The position numbers and the translations under genes were made by a program. A stretch of DNA of 64,000 bases from Dyadobacter jiangsuensis (GTDB lineage Bacteria > Bacteroidota > Bacteroidia > Cytophagales > Spirosomataceae). Each line of letters opens with the position of its first letter. The first letter of the stretch is position 1. Location of the stretch: contig NZ_PYAS01000012.1 of the NCBI RefSeq assembly GCF_003014695.1, positions 224,175-288,174 of the forward strand, given 5' to 3'. Under the pieces are notes generated by a model, which ran no database searches, was not told the DNA's origin, and was given only the letters and a program-made list of their open reading frames with translations. Positions 41,731 through 49,762 of this stretch are shown piece after piece.

Positions 41731-43113
41731 TTATCTCACAGCGCCCAAATACGAGTAATAAGGCAGCCCCTTATTGATCCGGTGGAGGTAAAGCGCTACT
41801 TCTCTTGCATGGTAATCGCCCCACATACTTGACTCGCCATTTGGAATTTTTTGTCCGGCAGGTACATTGTCCCAACCGTTCGGGCGGTGGTAAATCGAGT
41901 GGAGAATCAATCCCTGGTGCGTAGGGTCCGTAGACAGGTAAGGCTCGGCAAAAAGTGAATCCACTGCGGTAAGCCCTGCTTGCCAGTAACGGTTTCCAGC
42001 TTCGGTTTGCCCTTTGTCGTTCAGGTATTTGCCCAAGCGGAGCAGCCCTTGCGCACCAATGGCCGCCGCTGAGCTGTCGATTGGTTCGAACGCGTTGTAA
42101 GGATCGGAAACCCGGGAAGTGTAATCACCCAGTTTATGGATTTGCGGAGCGCCCGTATCCCAGTAAGGAACACCGTCCGATGCAGTGTTTTCAATGTAGA
42201 AATCGCAGGTAGCCTGCGCAGCTTTGAGGTAAATGCGCTCGATTTCGGCACGGCCGCCCAGTGGTGCCAGTTCTTCGTCGGAGAAGCTCGACAGCGATTC
42301 GAGCTGTTCGGCGAAACCTACCATCGCCCACGCGAGTCCGCGCGTCCAGGTGGTGAAGCCAGAGAAGCCCTGCTGGGAGTTGGGGCAGCGGTAGTTGCCG
42401 TCGTTGGTATTGAACACACTTTCATGCGCGGTGCGTCCCCAAAGATCGTAGCTGTCGCGGCCTTCGCCGTAGTAAACCGAATAATTCGCAGTGGCAATGG
42501 AATGCAGTGTTCCGCGTTCGAGCAGGCTGGTTTTCAGGTCATTTTCGCCCATGTAGCTATGGCCGAGCAAATGCGAAACCATCAAAGCGCGTACTGAACG
42601 GATCGTATCCACAAACAACGAGTGCGGCCCGTTGAATGAGTGAATAAAACCCTGGCCATTTTTGATGTTTGTCCAGCGGCGTGCCTGCACAGCCCCCGAC
42701 ACTTTCAACGCGATCTCGTAAAAGTTGCGCTCCCATTCGTTTTCCGCAATCACCCCCTCGTTCATCAGACGGAGCAGGTTACCGTACGTGCTCACATTGT
42801 TGAAACCATGATCGTGCACCCCGAAATGTCCTACATGCGAGGCCATGAAATCAACCGTGTTCTTACGGGCACTTGCAAGGTAGCTTTCATCACGGGTAGC
42901 GTCGAATTGCAACACTTCGGCCCCATACTGGAAACCCTGCGTCCACTCGGTCCATCCGCGAAGGGTGTACTTCCCATTCACAGTGAAAACCGGGGTGCCT
43001 TTTGAATTGTCGTACTCTTTATTGATGAGCTTGATTTTTTCACCGGAGACTTCCCAGAAGCGGTCGATTTTGGATTGGAGCGAAGCGGCCGTCAGTTCGT
43101 TTTTTATCTGCAT
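41731..43113 (-). CDS. GH88-like unsaturated glucuronyl / rhamnogalacturonyl hydrolase
   Basis: 460 residues from the ATG at 43113; a TTG four codons upstream is less likely. No signal peptide, as is usual for GH88. The (alpha/alpha)6 barrel features are HFGVHDHGFNNVSTYGNLLRL and GPHSLFVDTIRSV with the two Asp residues expected in catalysis, TWTRGLAWAMVGFAE, YWDTGAPQIHK, DSSAAAIGAQGLLRLGKY and GESSMWGDYHAREVALY. These enzymes hydrate the unsaturated uronic acid left by polysaccharide lyases. No lyase gene is in the window. A good promoter lies at 43160-43190. Confidence 0.88.
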   Translation of the reverse strand: MQIKNELTAASLQSKIDRFWEVSGEKIKLINKEYDNSKGTPVFTVNGKYTLRGWTEWTQGFQYGAEVLQFDATRDESYLASARKNTVDFMASHVGHFGVHDHGFNNVSTYGNLLRLMNEGVIAENEWERNFYEIALKVSGAVQARRWTNIKNGQGFIHSFNGPHSLFVDTIRSVRALMVSHLLGHSYMGENDLKTSLLERGTLHSIATANYSVYYGEGRDSYDLWGRTAHESVFNTNDGNYRCPNSQQGFSGFTTWTRGLAWAMVGFAEQLESLSSFSDEELAPLGGRAEIERIYLKAAQATCDFYIENTASDGVPYWDTGAPQIHKLGDYTSRVSDPYNAFEPIDSSAAAIGAQGLLRLGKYLNDKGQTEAGNRYWQAGLTAVDSLFAEPYLSTDPTHQGLILHSIYHRPNGWDNVPAGQKIPNGESSMWGDYHAREVALYLHRINKGLPYYSYLGAVR

Positions 43114-43159
43114 AACTTGGTTCAATAGTATTATTTAGCCATTTTAATTTTGGATAATA

Positions 43160-43190
43160 CAAAGATATTTACAGTAAAAAGCGATAGCAA
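43160..43190 (-). promoter_or_regulatory. Promoter of the GH88-like gene
   Basis: On the minus strand TTG (complement of 43188-43190), a 20-bp spacer and TATCTTTG (complement of 43160-43167) fit the Bacteroidota consensus well. The ATG is 46 bp downstream of the -7 box. The AraC gene ends 15 bp beyond the -33 side, so its product may regulate here. Confidence 0.6.
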
Positions 43191-43205
43191 GGTACAAATC
43201 TGCTA

Positions 43206-44129
43206 TTAAATGGTACTTTTCCGAACATGTTCGCGGTACTCGTTCGGGGTGAGACCTGTTTTCTTTTTGAAGATGCGGCTGAAATAGGACGGGTCGTCCA
43301 TGTGGATGTGATAGGCGATTTCCTTGCTGCTCAGGTTGGAGAAAACCAGGAGCCGTTTGGCTTCGAGGAGCAGCTTGTCGAGGATGTATTCCTGGCAGGA
43401 AATGCCGAGGGATTTTTTGATGATTTTACTCAGATAATCGGGCGTTACAGCTAGCCGGCTGGCATATTGTTGCACTTCATGCATTTGCCTGAAGTTCTTT
43501 TCAACCAATTCCTGAAAACGCCCTGCGAGCTCGGGTACGGAAAGCGCAGAGGACTCCACGGTTTGCGCATTGTGCTGGGTTAGGAAAGCGCATTTTTGTA
43601 GTAACAACCCCAGGTAGCGTCCGATAAGTGCCTGGTCGGTTTCAGTGCTCAAATGGTCGGCGACCATGTTTTCGAGGATATTGTGGAAGTAATGCTTGTC
43701 GCTTCCGGACAGCGTGATGATCGGCTGCCTGCGTGCGGGCTGGAAGAACGGCAGCTGTGAAAGCGAAGGGTTCATCGGATTATAAAATGTGTAAAAATCC
43801 TCCGAAAAAGCAACGATGTAACCCTGGAAAGAACTCGAAAAAGTAAGTAAATGCACTTGTCCGGGCGTCAGGAAATGCAGCCCGGCACCTTGTATATTAT
43901 ATGAATGGAAGTCGATTTCGTGAAAGCCTTGTCCTTCTTCGATGAACAGGATCTCGTAATAGGTATGCCGGTGCGGAGCATCGGTCGGGAGCGGGGTAAT
44001 GGGTAGAGAAACAGGTCCATCGTGCTGAATATCAGTACTGTTTTTGAACCTGAAAATCTTTAATGCAGGTACCTGGCTGGGTGTTTTGGGTAGCGAATGG
44101 ACCGGGATTGCATCAGACACGAAAACCAT
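43206..44129 (-). CDS. AraC-family transcriptional regulator
   Basis: 307 residues. N-terminal cupin-like sensor domain (PLPTDAPHRHTYYEILFIEEGQGFHEIDFHSY, GLHFLTPGQVHLL) followed by a C-terminal double HTH: LVEKNFRQMHEVQQYASRLAVTPDYLSKIIKKSLGISCQEYILDKLLLEAKRLL and SSKEIAYHIHMDDPSYFSRIFKKKTGLTPNEYREHVR. It lies immediately upstream of the GH88-isomerase-Gfo-SDR-MFS genes and is the obvious candidate regulator, probably sensing a sugar. It follows the DUF4126 gene by 3 bp. Confidence 0.93.
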   Translation of the reverse strand: MVFVSDAIPVHSLPKTPSQVPALKIFRFKNSTDIQHDGPVSLPITPLPTDAPHRHTYYEILFIEEGQGFHEIDFHSYNIQGAGLHFLTPGQVHLLTFSSSFQGYIVAFSEDFYTFYNPMNPSLSQLPFFQPARRQPIITLSGSDKHYFHNILENMVADHLSTETDQALIGRYLGLLLQKCAFLTQHNAQTVESSALSVPELAGRFQELVEKNFRQMHEVQQYASRLAVTPDYLSKIIKKSLGISCQEYILDKLLLEAKRLLVFSNLSSKEIAYHIHMDDPSYFSRIFKKKTGLTPNEYREHVRKSTI

Positions 44130-44132
44130 GCA

Positions 44133-44687
44133 TCAAGACTTTTTCAAATTCATTAACCGTTTCAAAAGCCACGCAGCCAGCAAAACTACCAGCACCAGCG
44201 CGATGACCGGCAGAAATACCGCCAGGCCCGACAAGCCGAACGACGCGACATTCTCGGCCGTCGAAACCACCGGATTGCCCAGGCCAGCCGTTGTTTTGGA
44301 CGAAAGAAGCCGTAAAATACCCGTACCTGCCTGCACCAATCCGGCCGTGCCGCCACCAAGGATAAGCCCGAGACCCCAATGAAGCATCGGATTGTCGATT
44401 TCGATGAAAGATGTTGTGAGTAACGTACCGGCGACTACGGCAGCCGGCGTAGCGACGGTGTCGAGCAGGTTATCTACAAATGGAATGTAGTACCCGGCTA
44501 TTTCAAGCATTGTAGCCGTACCCAACGCGAAGAAGGCCGTCCAGGTGCTCAGCCACCCAAACTGTTCTCCTGGCGTAATCCAGCCGTTCATAGCGGCGAT
44601 ATTCGCGACCAGCATGGGCAGGAATATCCTGAAACCGCAGCTCGCACTGAGTCCAATTCCCAGGCATAAACTTAGAAACAGCTCCAT
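44133..44687 (-). CDS. DUF4126 family membrane protein
   Basis: 184 residues with about five hydrophobic segments: ELFLSLCLGIGLSASCGFRIFLPMLVANIAAM, TAFFALGTATMLEIAGYYIPF, DTVATPAAVVAGTLLTTSF, GLGLILGGGTAGLVQAGTG and the C-terminal GLAVFLPVIALVLVVLLAAWLL. This pattern is DUF4126, an uncharacterised inner-membrane family. Its ATG is 147 bp from the divergent ABC transporter gene, and it precedes araC by 3 bp, so it may share its transcript. Confidence 0.85.
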   Translation of the reverse strand: MELFLSLCLGIGLSASCGFRIFLPMLVANIAAMNGWITPGEQFGWLSTWTAFFALGTATMLEIAGYYIPFVDNLLDTVATPAAVVAGTLLTTSFIEIDNPMLHWGLGLILGGGTAGLVQAGTGILRLLSSKTTAGLGNPVVSTAENVASFGLSGLAVFLPVIALVLVVLLAAWLLKRLMNLKKS

Positions 44688-44781
44688 TTTGACGATATCG
44701 AGGCTTAAAAACGTTAATGTAGTGTATTTGAAAAAGATATGCGCCGATTGGTAGATTTTTTATGCCCTCTGTGACATTTTC

Positions 44782-44789
44782 TACCTTTG
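44782..44789 (+). promoter_or_regulatory. Candidate -7 element for the ABC exporter gene
   Basis: TACCTTTG followed by C, an exact TAnnTTTG match, 46 bp before the GTG start. A T-run at 44756-44761 is at the right distance for a weak -33 element; a TTG at 44748-44750 is too far. Confidence 0.42.
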
Positions 44790-44834
44790 CATTGTTGATC
44801 CAAGACAACCACTGTATTACCTAATAGCTACCCG

Positions 44835-46610
44835 GTGAACCAGGAAACCAAAAGCGGCCAGATATTCGATCTTCCTACCCTAAGGCGTCTATACACATTC
44901 GTTCGACCTTACCAGAAGCAGTTTTACCTGCTTATTGCCATTATATTGCTCAATGCGGTACTTGCGCCGCTGACGCCCCTGCTGATCCGGTATACTATCG
45001 ATACGCCGATTGCAAATGGGGATTATTCGCAGCTCACTGTCATGCTCGTTGTGATGCTGGTCGTAACCGTTTTTCAGGGATTGGCGCAATTCTGGAACAC
45101 CTATATGTCGGGCTGGCTGGGGCAGTATATTATCCGCGATATTCGCGTGCAGTTGTACCAGAAAATCATCGGTTTACGGCTGAAATTCTTTGATAATACA
45201 CCTATCGGTCGCCTTGTGACCCGCACTATTTCCGATGTGGAAACCCTTTCCAACGTATTCAGCGACGGTATGGCGGCCATTGCCGGAGATATTCTGCAAC
45301 TGGTGCTGATTATTGCCGTGATGTTCTACACCGACTGGAAACTCTCGATCATCAGCCTTTCGATGATCCCCCTGATGCTTTTCTGTACTTATGTTTTTAA
45401 GGAAAAGATCAAGGACTCATTCAACGAAGTACGTGCGGCCGTTTCCAATCTCAATGCATTCGTCCAGGAGCACATTACGGGAATGGGTATCGTGCAGATT
45501 TTCAGCAGCGAGGATATTGAATACAAGAAATTCAGGGAGATCAATAAGGTGCACCGCAATGCGAACATCCGGTCGATCCTTTATTATTCCGTGTATTATC
45601 CGGTGGCGGATGTGATTGCCGCAGCGGGTACCGGCCTGGTGGTATGGTATGGTTCTAAGCAGATTCTCGGGGCCGAGATCACATTTGGTACGGTTACGGC
45701 ATTCGTGATGTTTATTAACCTGTTCTTCCGCCCGATCCGCCAGCTGGCCGACCGTTTCAATACGCTGCAAATGGGGATCGTCAGCACCGACCGTATTTTA
45801 AAACTGCTTGATAGCGACGAATACACAGCCAATGAGGGCACATTTGCGCCGGAGTCGATCAAAGGTAATGTCGAATTCAAGGATGTTTGGTTTGCCTATA
45901 ATGATGAGGAGTACGTTTTAAGGGATATTAATTTTAAAGTAAAAGAAGGGGAGACGATTGCCTTTGTGGGCGCCACTGGGGCCGGGAAATCCTCGATCAT
46001 CAACCTGCTCACCCGTTTTTACGATATTAATAAAGGGAATATCTACGTGGACGGCATTGAGGTGCATGATTATGAACTGAATGCATTGCGTAAACATATC
46101 GGCGTGGTATTGCAGGATGTTTTCCTTTTCTCGGACACTATCGAAAACAACATCAGGCTCGGTGACGAAAGCATTACGCATGAAAAAATCGTCGAGGCGG
46201 CGAAACTTGTGGGGGTACACGATTTCATCGAACGGTTGCCCGGCGGCTATACTTATAATGTAATGGAACGCGGTGCGACGCTCTCGGTAGGGCAGCGGCA
46301 GCTCATTTCCTTCGTGCGCGCGATGGTGCACGAGCCTAAGATTATCGTGCTCGATGAGGCTACCTCGTCCGTGGATAGCGAAACGGAAGAGCTTATTCAG
46401 CATGCCATAGAGAACTTAATGCACGGCCGCACGGCGATCGTGATCGCGCACCGGTTATCGACGATTCAGGAGGCCGATAAGATCATTGTCGTCGACAAAG
46501 GGCGCATCGTGGAGGAAGGGAATCACGAACAATTGCTGGAAAAAGACGGCGCTTATGCGAATCTTTATCGTATTCAGTATAAAGAGGTGCATAAAATCGG
46601 AACGTTATAG
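44835..46610 (+). CDS. ABC exporter, fused permease and ATPase (MsbA-like)
   Basis: 591 residues from a GTG start at 44835; the next in-frame ATG lies deep inside the membrane domain. An N-terminal six-helix transmembrane domain (FYLLIAIILLNAVLAPLTPLLIRY, MLVVMLVVTVFQGLAQFW and others) precedes the nucleotide-binding domain: Walker A GATGAGKSSIINLL, Q-loop VVLQDVFLFSDTI, signature LSVGQRQLISFVRAM, Walker B IIVLDEATSSVD and H-loop VIAHRLSTIQ. A half-transporter that works as a homodimer, probably exporting lipids or peptides from the inner membrane. Convergent with PBP1A, with a shared bidirectional terminator. Confidence 0.93.
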   Translation: MNQETKSGQIFDLPTLRRLYTFVRPYQKQFYLLIAIILLNAVLAPLTPLLIRYTIDTPIANGDYSQLTVMLVVMLVVTVFQGLAQFWNTYMSGWLGQYIIRDIRVQLYQKIIGLRLKFFDNTPIGRLVTRTISDVETLSNVFSDGMAAIAGDILQLVLIIAVMFYTDWKLSIISLSMIPLMLFCTYVFKEKIKDSFNEVRAAVSNLNAFVQEHITGMGIVQIFSSEDIEYKKFREINKVHRNANIRSILYYSVYYPVADVIAAAGTGLVVWYGSKQILGAEITFGTVTAFVMFINLFFRPIRQLADRFNTLQMGIVSTDRILKLLDSDEYTANEGTFAPESIKGNVEFKDVWFAYNDEEYVLRDINFKVKEGETIAFVGATGAGKSSIINLLTRFYDINKGNIYVDGIEVHDYELNALRKHIGVVLQDVFLFSDTIENNIRLGDESITHEKIVEAAKLVGVHDFIERLPGGYTYNVMERGATLSVGQRQLISFVRAMVHEPKIIVLDEATSSVDSETEELIQHAIENLMHGRTAIVIAHRLSTIQEADKIIVVDKGRIVEEGNHEQLLEKDGAYANLYRIQYKEVHKIGTL

Positions 46611-46632
46611 GAATTTCAGAATACAATTAATC

Positions 46633-46668
46633 AAAAGCCCTGACATTGCAGAATGTCAGGGCTTTTTC
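46633..46668. terminator. Bidirectional terminator between the ABC exporter and PBP1A genes
   Basis: AGCCCTGACAT pairs with ATGTCAGGGCT across a 6-base loop, followed by TTTTTCT on the plus strand and preceded by AAAA on the other side, so it can serve both convergent genes. The PBP1A stop is directly next to it. Confidence 0.9.
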
Positions 46669-49220
46669 TAGTTCTTCTTGCTGGTATCCAAAGGAATCGG
46701 CGGCGGGCCGATCAGGAACTCGTCTTCTTCGTTCCGTTTTACCGGCGTGCTGTCGCCCTCGACGCCCAGAGAGTCGCTTTCGGCTGGCGCCCATCGTGTA
46801 GGGCAGTTATATGTTTTGGATATTTTGAAGCTCGGTTTGGGGAACGGCCCGGGCTCTATGGACTTATCTTTATAGACCTTTTCCAGGAATGCGCCCACAA
46901 GCGGCAATGCGGTTTTGGCACCTTCACCGAGGTTGGTAGTCCGGAAGTGGATACTGCGGTCGTCTCCGCCCACCCAGGCGCCCACTACGAGGTCGCGCGT
47001 GACGCACATGAACCAGCCGTCGGAGTTGTTGGAGGTCGTTCCGGTTTTTCCGCCGAGCTCATTACCATTCAACGTTACATTGAACCGCCAGCGAATACTT
47101 CCGGAGGTACCGCCACCTTCTTCCACACCTGCACGCAGCATTTGCAGCATCAGAAATGCCGACTCCTCGCTGATTGCCTGGCGGTGCTCGGGTTGGAACT
47201 CTTCGATCACCTTGCCATTGCTATCCTCGATCTTTGTCACAAGAATAGGCTGCGTGTAAGTACCATTGTTCGCAAAAACGCCATAAGCCGCCACCATGTC
47301 ATAAAGCGACACGTCGAATGGCCCCAGGCCGATCGACGGAACCGCCTTTAACGGTGTGGTAATACCCATCTTTTTCGCATAACGGACCACATTTGCGGCA
47401 CCTACCTGATCGGTAAGCTCCGCGGTGACCGAGTTGATCGACTGTGCCAGTGCGCGGCGGAGCGTCATAGGGGCGTAAGTGTAAGTTCCGGTCGCATTTC
47501 TCGGTTTCCAGATTTTCTCTTCACCGTCTTCCTCGTAAGTTTTTTCAAAAGGTTTGTCCATGATTTCGTCGCACGGGTTCATATTGAATGACGAATCGTC
47601 GATGGCAGTCGTGTAAACAAACGGCTTGAAGGTGGAGCCGGGTTGTCTTTTTCCCTGCTTCACTGCATCATATTTGAAATAGTTGTAGTCCAGACCACCC
47701 ACCCAGGCCTTAATCTGGCCGGTTTGCGGGTTCATAGCCATCATACCGGCGCGAAGGATGCGCTTGTAGTAATCGAGCGAGTCCATGGAACTCCAATACT
47801 TCTTCATTTCCCCGCTGTTTTTCCAGTCATAGACCGTCATCGTGTCCTTTTTGTTGAGGTAATAGGCCACGCTGTCGGGATTATTCGGGAATTTGGCGGC
47901 CAATGCACGGTATTTGCTGGTGCGCTTCACAACAGTCGGAAGGAAATCGGTGATTTCGTTACCGTCCTCATCGCGCCATGGGTTCTGGTTACGCCAGTGA
48001 TCTTCGAAAACGCGTTGGAGCTGCTTCATTTTCTGAGTCATGGCTTCTTCGGCGTCTTCCTGCATGCGGGAGTCGATGGTAGTGTAGATTTTCAAGCCAT
48101 CGGTATACAGGTCATAACCATTCTCATCGCCCCATTTTTTGACAAAATCAACTACCGCATTTTTGAAATAGTTGGCATTACCATCATAAGGCGTTTCGAA
48201 TTTGGTTTTCAGTTCAATCGGCAGCGCGCTGATCGAATCGGCCTGTTTGGCACTCAAATACCCGTATTTGCGCATCTGGTCGATCACCACATTGCGGCGT
48301 TCGAGCGAGCGTTTCATGTTGCGGATCGGATTGTAGGTGGTCGTCGCTTTTTGCAGACCTACCAGTACCGCCGATTCCTGTACGTTCAGGCTATCGGGCG
48401 ATTTGCTGAAATACGATTTGGCCGCCGTATTGATACCATAAGTATTATTCCCGTAATCGACCGTGTTGAAATACATGGTCAGGATTTCTTCTTTGGTAAA
48501 ATTCCTTTCCAGTTTAATAGCCGTGAGCCATTCTTTGGTTTTGTAAATCAATGTACCTAAGCCCGGAACATAACCCAGCAATCCGCGAGCACCTGATTTA
48601 CGTGTTTTGAAGAGCTTTTTCGCGAGCTGTTGGGTGATGGTACTGCCGCCCCCGCGATCGGTGGCGCCGGTAACAATGCCCCAGGCTACGCTCGCCATGG
48701 CTTTGTAATCGATACCCGAGTGCCGGTAGAAACGTGCGTCCTCGGTGGCGATCAATGCTTTTACAAGGTTTGGAGAAATCTGTTTATAGGGAACGGGGGT
48801 GCGGTTTTCGGTATAAAATTTGCCGATCATGATGCCGTCGGCGGTATAGATTTCGGATGATTGCGCCACTTTCGGGTTTTGCAGGTCTTCCACGCTCGGC
48901 ATGCTGCCCATTAGCCAGAGGAAGTTCGTTTCAACGCAAAAAATGTACAATGCAAATGCAACGACCCCATAAACGATGGTTTTCCAGACTGTTACAATGG
49001 GACGGTAATACTTCGAATTGACGTCCACATTATCCTCCCACCAGCTGCGCACCGACTTCTTATTCTGCCGGTAGGAATGAAAGAGCTCGTCGGCTTTGGG
49101 TTTGCCGGTTACAAGCGAAGTGATTTTATAAGCAATCCTGTTGATGAGTGTGGCGAGACGCGACCGGAGTGTCCGGAAAAGCGTTCTGATTGTGTTAAAA
49201 AACGATCGGATAACTTCCAT
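46668..49220 (-). CDS. Penicillin-binding protein 1A (bifunctional transglycosylase/transpeptidase)
   Basis: 850 residues from the ATG at 49220. A longer reading from TTG at 49247 is rejected because the candidate -7 box TATCTTTG covers that codon. Cytoplasmic basic start, one membrane helix (IVYGVVAFALYIFCVETNFLWLMG), the GT51 transglycosylase domain with ATEDARFYRHSGIDY and GGGSTITQQLAKKLF, then the transpeptidase domain with the Ser in GSTFKPF (SxxK), AQSINSVTAE (SxN) and GGKTGTTSNN (KTG). All catalytic motifs are present. It polymerises and cross-links peptidoglycan in the periplasm. The proline-rich C-terminal tail ends PPPIPLDTSKKN. Confidence 0.95.
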   Translation of the reverse strand: MEVIRSFFNTIRTLFRTLRSRLATLINRIAYKITSLVTGKPKADELFHSYRQNKKSVRSWWEDNVDVNSKYYRPIVTVWKTIVYGVVAFALYIFCVETNFLWLMGSMPSVEDLQNPKVAQSSEIYTADGIMIGKFYTENRTPVPYKQISPNLVKALIATEDARFYRHSGIDYKAMASVAWGIVTGATDRGGGSTITQQLAKKLFKTRKSGARGLLGYVPGLGTLIYKTKEWLTAIKLERNFTKEEILTMYFNTVDYGNNTYGINTAAKSYFSKSPDSLNVQESAVLVGLQKATTTYNPIRNMKRSLERRNVVIDQMRKYGYLSAKQADSISALPIELKTKFETPYDGNANYFKNAVVDFVKKWGDENGYDLYTDGLKIYTTIDSRMQEDAEEAMTQKMKQLQRVFEDHWRNQNPWRDEDGNEITDFLPTVVKRTSKYRALAAKFPNNPDSVAYYLNKKDTMTVYDWKNSGEMKKYWSSMDSLDYYKRILRAGMMAMNPQTGQIKAWVGGLDYNYFKYDAVKQGKRQPGSTFKPFVYTTAIDDSSFNMNPCDEIMDKPFEKTYEEDGEEKIWKPRNATGTYTYAPMTLRRALAQSINSVTAELTDQVGAANVVRYAKKMGITTPLKAVPSIGLGPFDVSLYDMVAAYGVFANNGTYTQPILVTKIEDSNGKVIEEFQPEHRQAISEESAFLMLQMLRAGVEEGGGTSGSIRWRFNVTLNGNELGGKTGTTSNNSDGWFMCVTRDLVVGAWVGGDDRSIHFRTTNLGEGAKTALPLVGAFLEKVYKDKSIEPGPFPKPSFKISKTYNCPTRWAPAESDSLGVEGDSTPVKRNEEDEFLIGPPPIPLDTSKKN

Positions 49221-49244
49221 CAAACGTTTTGGTTCGTAATGTGT

Positions 49245-49252
49245 CAAAGATA
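49245..49252 (-). promoter_or_regulatory. Candidate -7 element for PBP1A
   Basis: On the minus strand this reads TATCTTTG, an exact consensus match, 25 bp before the ATG at 49220. It supports the shorter start for PBP1A. A TTG lies 23 bp further upstream. Confidence 0.45.
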
Positions 49253-49253
49253 A

Positions 49254-49290
49254 GAAAAGCCGGATAGATATGATTCAATCCGGCTTTTTC
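49254..49290 (-). terminator. Hairpin terminator after msrB
   Basis: AAAAGCCGGAT pairs perfectly with ATCCGGCTTTT around a 12-base loop, with a run of T on both strands. It lies just past the msrB stop at 49302, between msrB and PBP1A. Confidence 0.85.
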
Positions 49291-49301
49291 TAAGATTTAT
49301 T

Positions 49302-49697
49302 CTATTCAGCTTTGTGAAATTTCAATGCGGCTCCGTTCATGCAGTAACGAAGTCCGGTTGGTTTGGGGCCGTCGTTGAAGACATGTCCGAGGTGTCCGCC
49401 GCAGGTTCTGCAAACCACTTCCGTGCGGATCATGCCATGGCTTTTATCCACAATTTCTTCCACACTTTCTTTGGTTACCGGCATAAAAAAGCTCGGCCAT
49501 CCCGAACCTGAATCGTATTTTGTTTCGGAACTGAAAAGGGGCGTCCCGCACGCCGCGCACACGTAGGTGCCTTCTTCTTTATTGTCGTTATAAGGATGCG
49601 AAAATGGCCGCTCGGTACCTTTGTCGAACAGAACGAAGCATTGCTGGCCCGTAAGCTCCTGCTGCCATTCTTCCCTGGTCTTTTGTACTTCTCTCAT
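49302..49697 (-). CDS. msrB: Peptide-methionine (R)-S-oxide reductase MsrB
   Basis: 131 residues, full length for a stand-alone MsrB. It reduces the R epimer of methionine sulfoxide in proteins, recycled by thioredoxin. The zinc-binding pairs are CAACG and CRTCG; the active-site motif is RYCMNGAALKF with the nucleophilic Cys, and the conserved GSGWPSFF and GHLGHVFNDGPKPTG segments are present. No signal peptide, so cytoplasmic. The usual partner msrA is not nearby. Confidence 0.96.
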   Translation of the reverse strand: MREVQKTREEWQQELTGQQCFVLFDKGTERPFSHPYNDNKEEGTYVCAACGTPLFSSETKYDSGSGWPSFFMPVTKESVEEIVDKSHGMIRTEVVCRTCGGHLGHVFNDGPKPTGLRYCMNGAALKFHKAE

Positions 49698-49762
49698 GGA
49701 TTTGTTTTTTAGGAATGGTCAGAAAAATCGTACCATATCCTTAGGTAACGTTGAAGCGGAAT

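Noticed and set aside
49221..49247. Longer TTG start for PBP1A
   Set aside because: It would place the start on the TATCTTTG box; an ATG 27 bases downstream fits better.
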